From positions 11,866,001 to 11,930,000 of the forward strand of contig JALJCS010000015.1 in NCBI GenBank assembly GCA_023055355.1: DNA of 64,000 nucleotides, in the 5' to 3' direction. Position numbers and translations under genes: made by a program. This document shows, one piece after another, positions 11,576 to 23,600 of this stretch. The DNA comes from Agelaius tricolor (taxonomy: Eukaryota; Chordata; Aves; Passeriformes; Icteridae). Below the pieces are notes generated by a model. That model saw only the letters and a list, made by a program, of their open reading frames with translations, was not told the origin of the DNA and searched no databases. The stretch's first letter is position 1. The number at the start of each line of letters is the position of its first letter.

Positions 11576-13235
11576 TTTTGTTTTTCAGAATTTTATGACA
11601 GAAGCTGAAGTTAAAATTAATACCTCTCAATGTACTTTCCTGAGTTTCAGTAATAAGTTCTTCTCTTTGAGTAATGGAGTGGTTTATTCAGTGTGTTATA
11701 TTTTTAGTTTTATGGAAAGGTTTCGGAAAACATTGTGCCAAACAAAATACACGTGGTAACCAGTATTCAAACTACCATAAATGAGTCTGGAGAGCAGAAA
11801 AGAACAAGTTTGGAAGATGAAGACATCACTACAGTCCAGGAAGGGGTGACAGTGGATTCACACATTGCAGCTTCTGGAGTCCTTCTGGAACTGTGTCTCT
11901 AAAGACAGGGAAGAGAAGCAGTGGCTAAAGTGCAAGTAGGGGATTGGCTCTGTGCACGTGGTACCTGCTCATGGCAGGCCAATACCTGGTTTGCAGCGTG
12001 TTCCTGCTCTGCAGTGAGGTTTCATATGCACTCTAAGGCTGTAGCTTTTCTCACAACTGAGTGGCCATGGGAGGGACAAAATCCTTCTCTCAGCACACAG
12101 TGCTCTCTGTGCTTAACATGGAGCATCTGACAGTACACACATCCCACCTGAATTCCTGGGAAGGTCTGGTGGAGCTTTTTACGACCACTTAGCCTCTGTT
12201 CCTGATTCTGCTGCTGAATTCCATGATCTGCAGAATACCAGGCTGCTTTTCCTTCCCAAAATCTCCTGCTGGATCCCTCAGACTGACATTTCCCCAGACC
12301 TCACCAACAGATATCTTTCACTCCTCTGCATCAGCAGATCACAAGGACTATCAGGATCTGTTTAATTTCACTGACACCAGTGGTATTTCTCCTGATTTAT
12401 AGCAAAACTAAGTGCAGTGGGAATTGGAGCTGAGCTCTGGGGGGGTCACACACATTGCCATTTGCCACCCCTTCCCACTGGGGCAGGAGGCTGGATAGCA
12501 AGTGCTCATATTCTCATGGCAAGGACACCTCCTCTTAGGGAAAATATTCATATATACCCAAATCTTGACTTTCATTAAGCTTAATGCATTTCCAGCCAAT
12601 TGCATTTGATAGAAAGCCTTTCCCAGGTAGTATTTAAGCTCATCAAGAACACTAATCAATGGCTGGTAGTTAAATGCATTCTTAACTTTTTATGTGCATT
12701 GTCCTTGTGCCATGTGATGTGATGTCTTTATAACAAGATCATTAGGGAGAATCACAAAGATTAATAAAAATACAAGGAGAATTGGACGCAAGGGGTTCCA
12801 TTAAATAGAGCAGGATTACAGAAAAATGAGGCTCTGTGGTATTCTGAGTTGTAAGATTTTAAGTGGGTTTTTGCTATGTTCTATTGTTTGTTGGTCTTTT
12901 TCTTAGTTCTTCCTTTTACAGCTGTGCTGAGCTCATGCAAAATAGGCTGGTACCAGGGCAAACCTAGACTTGGGAGGAGAAAAAAGCTCATGTTCCCAAA
13001 CTGTTGTGTTCCTATCCTCCCTCCTGGAAAGAATACGAAACCAGGACTTAAAATAAAAGGCAGAAGTTCTAAACAACCCCTTTGACTGCTTTTATCCAAA
13101 GACAGAGAGTTTTGAGCTGAAAAATTCCATTGATCTATCAATATGTTGCTTAGAGAAGAGTGAGAGAGGAGACTGCATTTATTTCAGGAAGATAAGCTCT
13201 ATTTAAAAACAGAGTAGCCAGCTTGAGGCTGAGCT
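11576..13235. other. No gene seen
   Basis: Unique sequence. Seven consecutive G occur near 12439-12445. The AT-rich stretch 12660-12830 is enhancer-like in texture but carries no motif pair worth a separate entry. Confidence 0.5.
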
Positions 13236-13386
13236 CCACACACTGGCTCTGCCCACTACAGGGTGTAAAAGCTCAGGAACAAGCAGTTCCAGCATGAGGA
13301 GCAGCAATCCCTGGTGGATGGAGCCTTTCTGGGGCAAGTCACCACATCCCCCTGTGCCTCGGGTTCCCAGTGTGAAATGAGGAATT
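13236..13386 (+). mobile_element. MIR/CORE-SINE-like relic, sense
   Basis: Positions 13331-13385 (ggggcaagtcaccacatccc, then ctgtgcctcgggttcccagt, then gtgaaatgagga) line up in order with the MIR segment that reads roughly 'gggcaagtcacttcacct...ctgtgcctcagtttccc...gtaaaatgggga'. Upstream, ctggctctgcccacta at 13243 matches the preceding 'ggctctgccact' segment, with about 70 extra bases between the two. MIR elements are ancient tRNA-derived SINEs shared by amniotes. The order of the segments makes chance unlikely. Confidence 0.55.
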
Positions 13387-14719
13387 CTCCCCTTTTGTCT
13401 TTATTCAAAATTCTACAACTTGTTACGTCTCTTGGCACATGTTACACAGGATAAACACAATGAGGCCAGAACTAGTTCTGGAGCCTGCAAATATCAGTGG
13501 AAACAAGATACTAATAACTTATTCACAAGCAATAAGGGCAGTCTAGCAATCTAGTAGTGACTTGTGCCTTGGTTTGGGGTATAGATTTAAGAATTAACTC
13601 TTTCAGCATTTTAATAAACTTGATGGGTTTATTTTTCTCTATTTTTCACAGAAAATCCTCTACACTATTTCCTTGTTTTAGTGAAGCCTTAGCTAGTCTG
13701 TGCTAGCTCTGCTGACCTGGGAACAAGCTTCAGCAGTCTTTAAGGCACCCAATATTAACATGAAAGTCTGTAATCACATCTTCCCAGCTGTTAGAGCCCA
13801 CAGTGTCACTGGGAGTTTGCATGGCTAAAACAGAATTTGCTGTATAATCCACATGCTGTACTGTTCATGCATGGTAATTATGTATAACAAAATCCATAAG
13901 AAAGGAAGCAGCTACATATAGTCTGCTTTAAAGTGTGGAGGGAAGGACTTATTTTTACTATCCAAAGAAACCAGCTAAAAGGAAATTTTTTCCATACTTT
14001 TTTCATGATTAGCAACCACTAAACCATCAGTGGCCCCAAATTTCACAAGGCACTTTCTGAGTACCCTTCCTATCTCAGATGATCAACAATTGACCTCTTC
14101 CAGCCAGCAGATACAAAGTTCTGAGTTACAGCTGTTGTCTTTAGAGAGCAAATCTTCTACTGTATTCATAATAAAACTTACAGGCCCACATGCTGGGAAG
14201 AAGGTGGTATAGAGGTGCCAGAGCACAGAATGACCTCAATTTCTGAGTGCCAGCATCCTGCAACTGCTGCACACCCACTCCTGTGTAATCTGTGGCCCAC
14301 AAAAGATCTTCTTTCCATGCAGAGAGAGATCTATGACCAGCTTTCCAATTTGACATAACTTATGAAATACTTCTTCATGGAAAATTTAGACAAAACAAAA
14401 CTGTCACTGTTATATTTCCTACCATCTTACCTCTGCCTTTTTAGTATCTCATGGAAGTGGTAATTTGGGTGCCTAATTTAATTCTGTGGTCAGCATCTCT
14501 TAAAATGTATTGCTTCTGAGACATTGAAAGCTAAGCAAAAAGAGTCTTGTCATAGTAGAGGAAACCTGAGCACAGCCCCAAAAATGCAGCAGATATTCTT
14601 ATGTATATAAGAATTAAGTGAAGCAGACTTTCCACTAGGCTCTGAGAGTAGGCTTAAAAAGCAAAAATAGAATTGGGAAGAAAATTGAGTTTCTGGGGCA
14701 AGATTTTGCGTCCCTAGCC
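13387..14719. other. No gene seen
   Basis: Unique sequence with no recognised repeat and no credible coding frame. The stretch 13790-13910 (internal CATGCATGGTAATTATG) has a CNE-like texture but not enough to list. Confidence 0.5.
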
Positions 14720-14791
14720 TCAAAAACCCCCAAAAAACCCAAACAAAAAAAAGTCCACAAAACCACCCTCAAAACCCTATCCAAAACCCAA
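14720..14791. repeat. Low-complexity A/C-rich tract
   Basis: Runs of A separated by CCC/CC blocks with very few G or T. It resembles the tract at 58739-58815 in composition and unit style (AAAACC-like words), suggesting the same kind of simple-sequence expansion. Confidence 0.85.
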
Positions 14792-16555
14792 TTCAGGTTT
14801 CTGAGGGAAAGTGTTACAAGTATTTTTTATATCACTACCTAGTTGTGATAAATCACAATAAAACCCTGATACAGGGAAAATCAGAGGTTCTTAGGACCTG
14901 CTTTTCTTTTAGGCCTCGTAAGGACTAACTCAATATCTCATTTGCCTTTACTTCCCTGTTTCCAAGCTGTGCCTTGCTCCCCAAAGCCCCAGCTCCCCAC
15001 CTAAACTCTCCTGTCTTTGGAGCAGAAAGGGGCAGGGAAAAGAAGCAGCCTTCAGCAGAGAAATGGAGCATTCAGCAGGCGACAGCCTGGTGCTCGTGCT
15101 TTTGAGGCTGCTCCTGGGACTCTGGCATTGCCCAACAGGAATATTTCTGCTTTGTTTAACACAGTGAAAAAACATCAGTCGACACTGTAATGTTAAGAGT
15201 GGTGGATGCAAGTACGACCGATAAACAAACACGTCTTTGTTTTAATAGTGGGGAGTGACTTATCATAGTTAATTATAGGAATTTACAGCTATTTATGTGA
15301 ACTCAAGAAAGCAGAAAACATTCATTTGTTGGTAGTGTAACTGCTGGGTGGAGGCAGCCCAGATGCATGGAGATGAATGCTAGACTGTATCTTGTTTGCC
15401 TTGTTATGCACAACTTTACTATGTAAATTTGAACTTCAGTGAGTAGCTACTTGGCACATTAGAATGTATAATTACAGACACACAAAAAACCCATGGAAAG
15501 TGACATTTAAAACATTGTTTCTTTGTCACATATCAGTTAAATATAGAAAAAAACCCCCCATATTTACTTTAATCCGCAGTAGACACTTGGTCTCGCACCT
15601 GCTGCTCACATGCAAAATATGTCATTATCACTCAGTGTCCATTCTCTTACACAGAGAAAACAAAGTCACTTTGGTTCAGTTTTGTCTCACTTCAAGCCTC
15701 AGAGGAGCTGCACTTACAGTGGAATGTTAAGCAGAAAACAAAACCAAAATAGCACGACACCAACCGCAGTTCATTTGCAGGGGGAAAAAAAAGGCTGCTC
15801 TTGTGCACATTCAATAATTATCCCAAACCAATTATGATATGATGGAATGAACTCCAGAATCAACATTTCCCCACTTTTGAAAGACAGAGCAGTGCTACTG
15901 ATACACCACTGTCAGCATTAGCAGTCACACCACTGCTGCAGAAAGGGCTTGGCTGCAGCACAGAGCTGGCGGGGCCAAGGAGCGCGTGCTCCCCACACAC
16001 TGCTGCCACATAGGGAGCAGTATGTCCCACATATTTCTTCTGGACAGGAATCGTTGTGAACAATTATTTAAAACACATAAACCATCAGTTTCCAAGGACC
16101 ACCAGATCTTCTGCTAGGGAGGACCCAAAAGCATTCCTGGCTCTGTAAGGACAAGTTTCAGCGAGCAATCGCCTACATCTAAAACCCTTCGATATATAAA
16201 TAATTCCCTAGTACTGCAGTGGCTACCTGCACCATATCCTGTCAATGCATTTATCCAGACCTCCTGGAAGAAGTGAAATTTATTATTTTTCAGAGGGAAG
16301 ACTAAAGCAGAGAGGCATTAAGGATGGAGTGGATTGTTTGAAGCAGCACAAGAGCAGACTCCCCAAGCTGACACTGACCTAACCTCATCCTCTGTGGCAA
16401 TGTGCAGCTGTGACAGCTCGTGCTCACAGACATGAGCCTGGCTGGGTTCAAGTTGGGCTCTTTATGAAATCAGACTCTCAGCAGGGTTTGACTGCATGCT
16501 GGGGAGCAGTGCAAGAGACAGTTCCATCCCCACTGTGGGCACAGACATGGCCCCT
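14792..16555. other. No gene seen
   Basis: Unique sequence. A few retained CpGs occur at 15970-15990 (within the imperfect palindrome GGAGCGCGTGCTCC) and at 16160-16195. A piece at 16298-16325 (gaagactaaagcagagaggc) resembles an antisense SINE segment and may belong with the relic that follows. Confidence 0.5.
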
Positions 16556-16640
16556 GTGACTTGCCCAGGATTACACCCAGGGAAGCTGTGCAAGGAAAAG
16601 AGGTGAACCAGAATTTTCAGGGAAGCATTGGATCACCTTT
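16556..16640 (-). mobile_element. MIR-like SINE relic, antisense
   Basis: The words gtgacttgcccaggattaca, ggaagctgtgc and gaaccagaattttcagg follow the order of the antisense MIR segment 'gtgacttgcccaaggtcacac...gcagagctgggatt...gaacccagg'. The expected neighbouring segment ('gaaactgaggcacagagagg') may be the similar words at 16298-16325, displaced by about 230 bp, which would imply an insertion. Diverged, so only moderately secure. Confidence 0.45.
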
Positions 16641-17249
16641 CTTCCCACAAAAACAGCATTCATATTTGACAAGATCTTGCAAATTTTCCACCAAGGAGTG
16701 TAGGGACTCAGGGTGTTGCAACCTGGATGCTGCAATCTAATATAATTTTGCTTAAAAAATTCAAATAACCCTCATCCCAAGCCCATGTTTCTCCCAGCAA
16801 ATAACTAACTCATCTCGATATCTCATTTACTTCTCTGCTTCCAAACCATGCTTTGTTCACCAGTACCTGCAATTACACAACTGCCTAAGAACAAGTTCTA
16901 CATGTAATTCCCACAGAACATGGGACATGTCTATAAATCCCTCAAACTCTTTACACAGGATGCAGCCATCTCTGGAGTGGAAGAGGCAAATGTGCAATTG
17001 CTGCAAAGCAACAGCATTGAAAAGCAAACCCCTGTGTTTAGTAAAAGCTACAGCAGGGGATTTAGAGAGCACTGGGGACTCCCACAAGCCAACCAACTTC
17101 CCATGGCTGCCTATACCTTTTTCTTACCCTTTTCTTTTAAAGAACCAACTACATGAAGCTAATTTTTTCCCAATCAGTTCTTGCCAAATGGTATCCTGTC
17201 TTGATTTCTTGCTAAAATCCTTTCAGCCATTTATATATTACACCTGCAG
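16641..17249. other. No gene seen
   Basis: Unique sequence. The plus-strand frame at 16927-17355 (142 codons) overlaps other frames on both strands and has no recognisable domain. Confidence 0.5.
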
Positions 17250-17660
17250 CCTGCACATCACACATTGCAGAAGGAAAAGCGAACAGCACCTTCTGGGCCA
17301 CGTTCCCACAGTTTTGATCCACTATTTGTTTTGCAGCTATAATGATTATTTGTAGTTAAGAGATCAATGGAAGCTCTAAAGATATTCCTGTGACATCCGG
17401 CGTACAGCTTGCATTCAGTCACAAATGAAAATAACCACACTGTGCGTGGGTGTCTGCGCAGGCAATGCAAACACCCAAAGCATAACAGGCCCGAGGAGGT
17501 ACCACAGAGAATATCAATTCAGACTCAAAATGTCATATGGCATTATTACACTGTGCCTAACAAAAATAAGGCAGCAGAATGGAAAGGTTGCAAAACTGCT
17601 TGTAAACAACACTGCCAGGTGGGATGTTAATGCAGCCGCCTGAAATGGCAAGTGGAGCAA
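17250..17660. promoter_or_regulatory. Candidate conserved non-coding element with retained CpGs
   Basis: CpGs survive at several points (gaaaagcgaac, ccacgttcc, atccggcgtac, gtgcgtggg, tctgcgcagg, cccgagg, cagccgcc) in a window where CpG is otherwise scarce, and the sequence is neither repetitive nor convincingly coding. Known: CpG retention and lack of repeats accompany purifying selection or low methylation in vertebrate regulatory elements. Inferred: candidate enhancer. Two overlapping plus-strand frames of about 72 codons cross it; neither is recognisable. Confidence 0.3.
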
Positions 17661-18024
17661 ACTGTGTAACCCTCAATTAATGTGTCTAAATCCAGGCTCT
17701 TCCCCCAGAGAAAGTACCACTCAGTTGTAGGGAAAGAAAAGAGGAAAATGAAGGGAGGGCAGATGGAGAAATTATATATTTTCTTGGAGATTTTATAGTT
17801 GGACATATTATATAACACCAAAGACATCTGCAAAGTCTGCTTCATTCTGCAGCAGTAGTATTTATCATACAGGATGCTTAAATCTTTGTGCTGTTTTTGA
17901 TTTCTCCACATGCTTAGTTTTCCATCTGTCAATTTGTTTCAAGCCATTTCTACACATCTTCTTTAACAAATTTTTTAAAAACTGCACTGTTTCTCAGGTC
18001 ATACTTCAGTTTGTACAGAAAAAG
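17661..18024. other. No gene seen
   Basis: AT-rich unique sequence leading into the microsatellite. Nothing recognisable. Confidence 0.5.
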
Positions 18025-18058
18025 ATATCTATCTATCTATATATATATATATTATATT
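18025..18058. repeat. ATCT/TA compound microsatellite
   Basis: Three ATCT-type units run into about nine TA steps and then an AT-rich tail. Seen directly; likely polymorphic in length. Confidence 0.95.
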
Positions 18059-20564
18059 TTTAAATTTTTCCTTAATGAAATAATATTTATTCCAAAAAGC
18101 TTTCTACTGATCTGGCTATATTTTTGTTTTCTCTGTTTCTTTCCCAGGGCAAAAATTCTAATTCATCCTGTTGCTACTGAGCTTCTCTTTAGCAAGTGCT
18201 AGACAATCAGAAATACAGCAGCTACTGGCTAAACTTCAAAATCCTGGAGTGTAATCCCAGCATGGAGGATGCACATACATGTTAGAGAGAGCTGGATGCA
18301 TTATACATTTGTCTGACTTGAGTATTCACAGCTGAGGAAATCAGGTTGGTTGGTTCTGTCTCTTTTGTGAACTCTGACAGATCCTCACCCACATTTGTTA
18401 TCTTAGTAATTTTATTGCAGCCATAAAAGCAACTTTATGTTCACACCTTACCTGCTCACTGGGAGGCAGGAGACTAATTTATTAGGGAAAGAAGTAGGCA
18501 TTAATCAAATTATTCACATGGCAGAGACTGGGCAGTGTCTATCTGGTATTTCATAGGCTAGCCTATACCCATGTTTCACCTCAAATATATCCAGTGTTCA
18601 AATGCAAGTGCAGCTTGACCTCCAAATCGAAAGGAAAAGCACAAAAAAGCTTCATCTTCCTTTACCTCTCAGCACTGCCCAAAAGAGTGCCTACATGCAT
18701 GAATGGGCCAGACTGGTCAAAGACTCTGGACAGAGGCTGCTGTCACCCCTCTCAGTTCCCTACTGCTCCATGCTGCCTTCAGCACACACAGATGGGAGGT
18801 TTCCCCATTTTCCCATCTGCCTGCCCTCCTGCAGGGTGAAGGGGCTCGAGTGAAGCTCTGTATGCCCAGAAGACTGGGCTCCCCTGGCACTCACAGCTTT
18901 TCCACAGCCAAAGCTCAGTGTTTTCCTGCACAGAACATCTTGACAGAATCACAGGTCACCTTTCACATCTCCTTGATAGGCATGCACAGATCTGAAACTT
19001 CCCTTCTGTGAACAGGCTGTTTGAGTTGCTTGTTTTTAGAGTGTTACCCTGCCTGTGTCAGGGTAATGTATGACATTTCAAGAGGTGAAAGCACCTGTGT
19101 AGTTCACCCCTGGACCTCACTGTGGTTCTTCTTCTCTCAATGTAACTTTTTTCTCAATGTTGTCTCAATGGGATGTGTCCTGCTCATTCTCTGCATCCAG
19201 TTTGCTTCTCCCCCAAGGGAGAGGCACTTCACAATTTCTGACACTGAGTCAGTACCAACTAAAGCACTGCACATTCTGCCTTTGAACAGCAGGGACAGGA
19301 ATTGATTAGGGCTAACTGAAGCTCTCAGACTACAATTTACTAAGACAAAGCCATCTCCATCACCCTGCTCCTTACAGTGTTTTGATATTTTCAGACATGT
19401 TACTAGTGAGCATATATTGATCACCATTCCTTGAACAGAGAGTATTTCCCTACTGAGGGACTAAATGATGTGGATGTTGAAACATTTAATTGAATGTAAG
19501 TAAGTTATTGGTAATTTTATTCAGGATTCCCACATGAGAAAAATTACACCCATTATTGAGAAGTCCAGCTTCTGGAAAGGGGCCCAAACCTATATCTGAA
19601 TTTAAAGACACTGGAAAAATATAGGGGGAGAGGCTGGAAGAAAAATGTAATTGCTCAAGTATCACAGGGACATAAAAGGATTTTTCTTATATTACTTACA
19701 CCATTTAAAAATTGTGTGCCTAGACTTCTTTCTAAATACAGATAGAATGCTGTTTTAGTTAACTATATGAAGGTGGAATGAACTGCCAAGTGAAGGCAAA
19801 GATAAAGGACAAATCAGAATAAAACTCCTAATCTCTTATCAATGACTCTGTGGCCTGAGTCTACCCTGAGAGATTCCTTACTTTATTTTCCCCTTGCAAA
19901 GTATTTCAGAAGAATAGCAAAACAGGTACAGAGACACAGGGCTAGGAATTAGGTAACTGATGTATGCAGGTATGGTCTGTAATTCAACAGTTTGGACACT
20001 TTGATAATTCATATACAGCAGTATAAAACATGAATATTTATAGTTCCTAATTTTGCAAAGGTCTTAAAGAGTGTGAAAAATACTACACCAAGCTTGTGTG
20101 AAGACAATAAAATCTAGAAGACAAGAAATATGATCTACACTTCATTCAGCATGCAAATGATGTCCTCCCTGATGTTCACAAAAATTGCACACCTGCATTT
20201 ACAAATGAGTGTACTTTGAAATGCCTACAAATCAATATTGGGGCTGAAAATATTCCAAACAAATACACAAGCTATTAATTTGAATTCTGATTCAGCTGAC
20301 AACCACTGAATTTTCAGTTGTTGAAATGCCATGTTGAACATGCAAGAGAGAGGAGAGACACACATTGTGAAACTGCATTTATGACCAAAGTAAATCTTCT
20401 GACTGCTTACCAGTGGAGTAAAGCAGCGTGCAGGGCTCTCCAACTTCCCTCTGTGCAGAGTAATATCACATGACAGAACCTCTACTGCACGAAATGGCAA
20501 GCTGGGAAAAATAGATAAGGAAAGCATTGGTATTGAAATACACAAAGAACAGCAGATACTCTTT
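18059..20564. other. No gene seen
   Basis: Unique sequence. The GC-richer patch at 18700-18900 keeps several short frames open, none recognisable. No mobile element recognised. Confidence 0.5.
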
Positions 20565-20645
20565 ATTGTGTAACGCATTAAATTATAGCGGATGGTGTAA
20601 GTAATTCGTAGGCGTCACTCAAGTGTAAAAAAAGCACTTAAAGGA
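20565..20645. promoter_or_regulatory. Candidate element with paired NK-2-type motifs
   Basis: TCAAGTG at 20619-20625 and CACTTAA at 20635-20641 are two NK-2-class homeodomain-like motifs in opposite orientation about 16 bp apart. They follow a short run with retained CpGs (taacgcatt, agcggat, attcgtaggcgtca) and a TAATT core. Inferred: possible small enhancer core. Each motif alone is common by chance. Confidence 0.25.
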
Positions 20646-23600
20646 AAAAGTTTGCAAAATTCATGAAACCTTTCTTCCCCAGTTTCTGAATCCCCCCTTT
20701 TGAAATATCCTCAGGGTACAGATGGGAACATGCAGATTTTTAAGTTGGAGTATGTACATTTCTCGAGCCCAGTAAAATCACACGGCATGCTATGGAATTC
20801 GACAGCAAAATGGCAGGAAACAAAGATAGGATTCAAACTGACACTGAAGATTGAGCTCATTGTTTTTCCCCAGTCCACTAAAGATGTCCCTTTGCTATGT
20901 GGAGAGGAGAAAGGCACTTGGATTCACATTTCTGCATCCGCTCCCTTGTGCTGAGTGCAAGCTTGCTCATGCTAGTCCAGCAGCAATGTGGTGCACGACC
21001 CAGCTGCACAGAGGTCTCAGAAAACTGCCTGCTTTGGACTTTGCAAGTTCTGTCAAACAGACTTTCTCAAATACCAGTGGGTGAAACTTATTAACACCAG
21101 TTATGTATGCTTCCTGTTCCTTTACTGCATGGCAGATATCCACACCGGATTTCCTCAAAAAACTAAGAAATTCTCCATAACAATATGAATCACACTGAAT
21201 TGCCTAAGTGCTCAAGGTCACTACGCACATAGAAACTCACTATTTATTTCCCATAAACTATATGTATCATGGTTTCCAAACTACTGCTAGTCCAATAGAT
21301 TATTCACCTTTTCATTCACCTTCAAAGTTGGAGATAATACATCCCAGGAGGGTTGTTTTGTACTTCAATGCAGACATGTCCATTCAGTGAGGGCATATCA
21401 ACAAGTATTTTCAGCTTGCAGATAATGATCTCTACAATTTAAGTCTAAAACATTCACCACACTCTGTGAAATGATAACACAATCTCAGCTTGCCTGCACT
21501 TGCCAAAGTTTTAGCAACCAACCCCACTGAAAGCCCAGCTCTTGTACCTTTCCTTCTCAACTTGAAGAAAGCAACTTTACTAGCAACCTTTCCTCAGCAC
21601 CTTTTTTCCAATACACTACTGGAACCTGAGACCTTTCACATGACAACTTGGCATACAGGTCTTAAACAAAGAATCAGATGCTCAGGAACAGGACCTGCTA
21701 AGCCTCCACAAATGTTTGCATTTAGTCCTTACCCAGATGCTCGGCAGAGATTTCCATGCTTTGCCCTATGGGCTTCAGAAGTGTGCTCAGTACCTGCTGG
21801 CACTCCCAGCCTGCTCAGGATGAGGGGTCATTAGCCATGCCCTAAGCAGGAGCTGGCTTTGAAAGTGTTCAGTACCTGTAAACAGCTTCATGTTATCAGC
21901 CCTGAATAACCAGCCAGAAGGAGCTGCCTTGTCACCCAACTTGCACTGGGTGAGCTCAGACACAGCAGCAGACTCTGCCAAAATCCCTGGCTGCCATGAC
22001 TGCAGCACAGCTGAGAGCTGGCAGGTTCCTTGCATCTCACTACCCAACACCTCAGCCATTTTGAAGACTTGGATGTTTGAACATTAATTTTGTATTGAAA
22101 GAATGGCCAATATTTAATATATCATCCACGAGCCAACTGGTGGCCCACTGCCATCATCTGGTTTGTGCTGCAGTGGGGAAGAGGTCTGGGCTGAGAGGGA
22201 GGCAGCTGGGAAGGAAGGAGCCCCTGAGCCTGAACACAGTGAGATCCCAGAGGCACATCAGCACTCCTGAAGTAGATGCTGGCATCTTTTGATGACGCAG
22301 GGGAGTTTAGTCCAACTTAAAACTACACTAGAGCTGACTCCAGAAAGCCTGTGAGTTCCTGACGCTGCTCCCCACACTGTGTCAGGCTCAGAGTCCCCAG
22401 GTATGTAGCTGAGGAAGCCCACAGCCAGTTTTTACCTGCTTGGCCAGTGTCAGACTTTAGCTTTCATTGACAGCAATACACAGACACTACTTCCACATGA
22501 ATGAACTATTCTTGAATAATTTCACCAAATATTTTAAGACCCAAATTGCTTGCTTTGAAATGCTACCTTTACCTATCCTCCTTTTATCTCAGAAGCCAGG
22601 AAGAGGAATGCTGCCAAGGCAGGAATCTGTTTGGCTGGAGATGAGCTCCTTGATAGGCTCCCTCTAACCCTGCAGTGCACCGCAGGCCTCCCGCTAATCA
22701 TTGAGGTGAGCGAGCCTGAGTGGCTGCCTGGAGTGAGCTTGAGGAGGACTTGAACCCTCCAGAGGACAAAATTATTAAAGGAACACGGGCACCTAGGGCC
22801 AAATCACTTCAGCATGAGGGAAAAGCATTTTATTTTGTTTCAGTGGGTTTCTTTTGAAGTTATAACCTCTCAAAAGTGAAAACTAAAAGCCATATCATTC
22901 ATGTTTTTTGCATTTCTCCCCATATCATTTTGTCTACTAACTACCTTTATGTCTCCTTTAACTGCCCTGGATGCATTTGATTTCCACACACTGATTTTTT
23001 TTCTGAACTTAGTAACAGATTTTTTTCCCCTTGTCCAACTCACAAAATACTCTTTTGTTGATCACAACTGCTACTGAATTGCTTTTCTTCTTAGATTTTA
23101 CATAGTCTGGCTACTCTGCTGAATGAGCACAACAATAAGCCTCTTCCCTTGGATCCCATTTGGAATCTGGATTCCTAATCTAACATAAAATTCTCAATGC
23201 TAAAACTGCTTGCCTATTTTTCATGGCATGTTTTTTTACCATGACTCTGAAAAAATGAATATGAATCTCAAAAACAAAGGTTTACTTTCATATTGCCACC
23301 CATTTGCATGTGTTTGTGCATCCTTCTTGTGAACAGCCCAGAGACCAAAGCTGCTGGCAGGGAACATGATCGTGTCTGCAGAGAACAAACCCTGAGGATG
23401 CAAAGGTACCACACTCCCAGCTGGTGACATGGGACTCCAGCCTGACTTAGACCTGCTCACATTGTCAGCTGGGAGTAACAAATCTGTGAGTCCTGCTTTT
23501 GAATGGGCCCTAGGAAGATAGGAAGGTAGAAAAATTTAATTAAGTAGCTTGTTCTGCTACAGTCAGTCAGGACATTATTTGATGTTAGTAGGACCATTCC

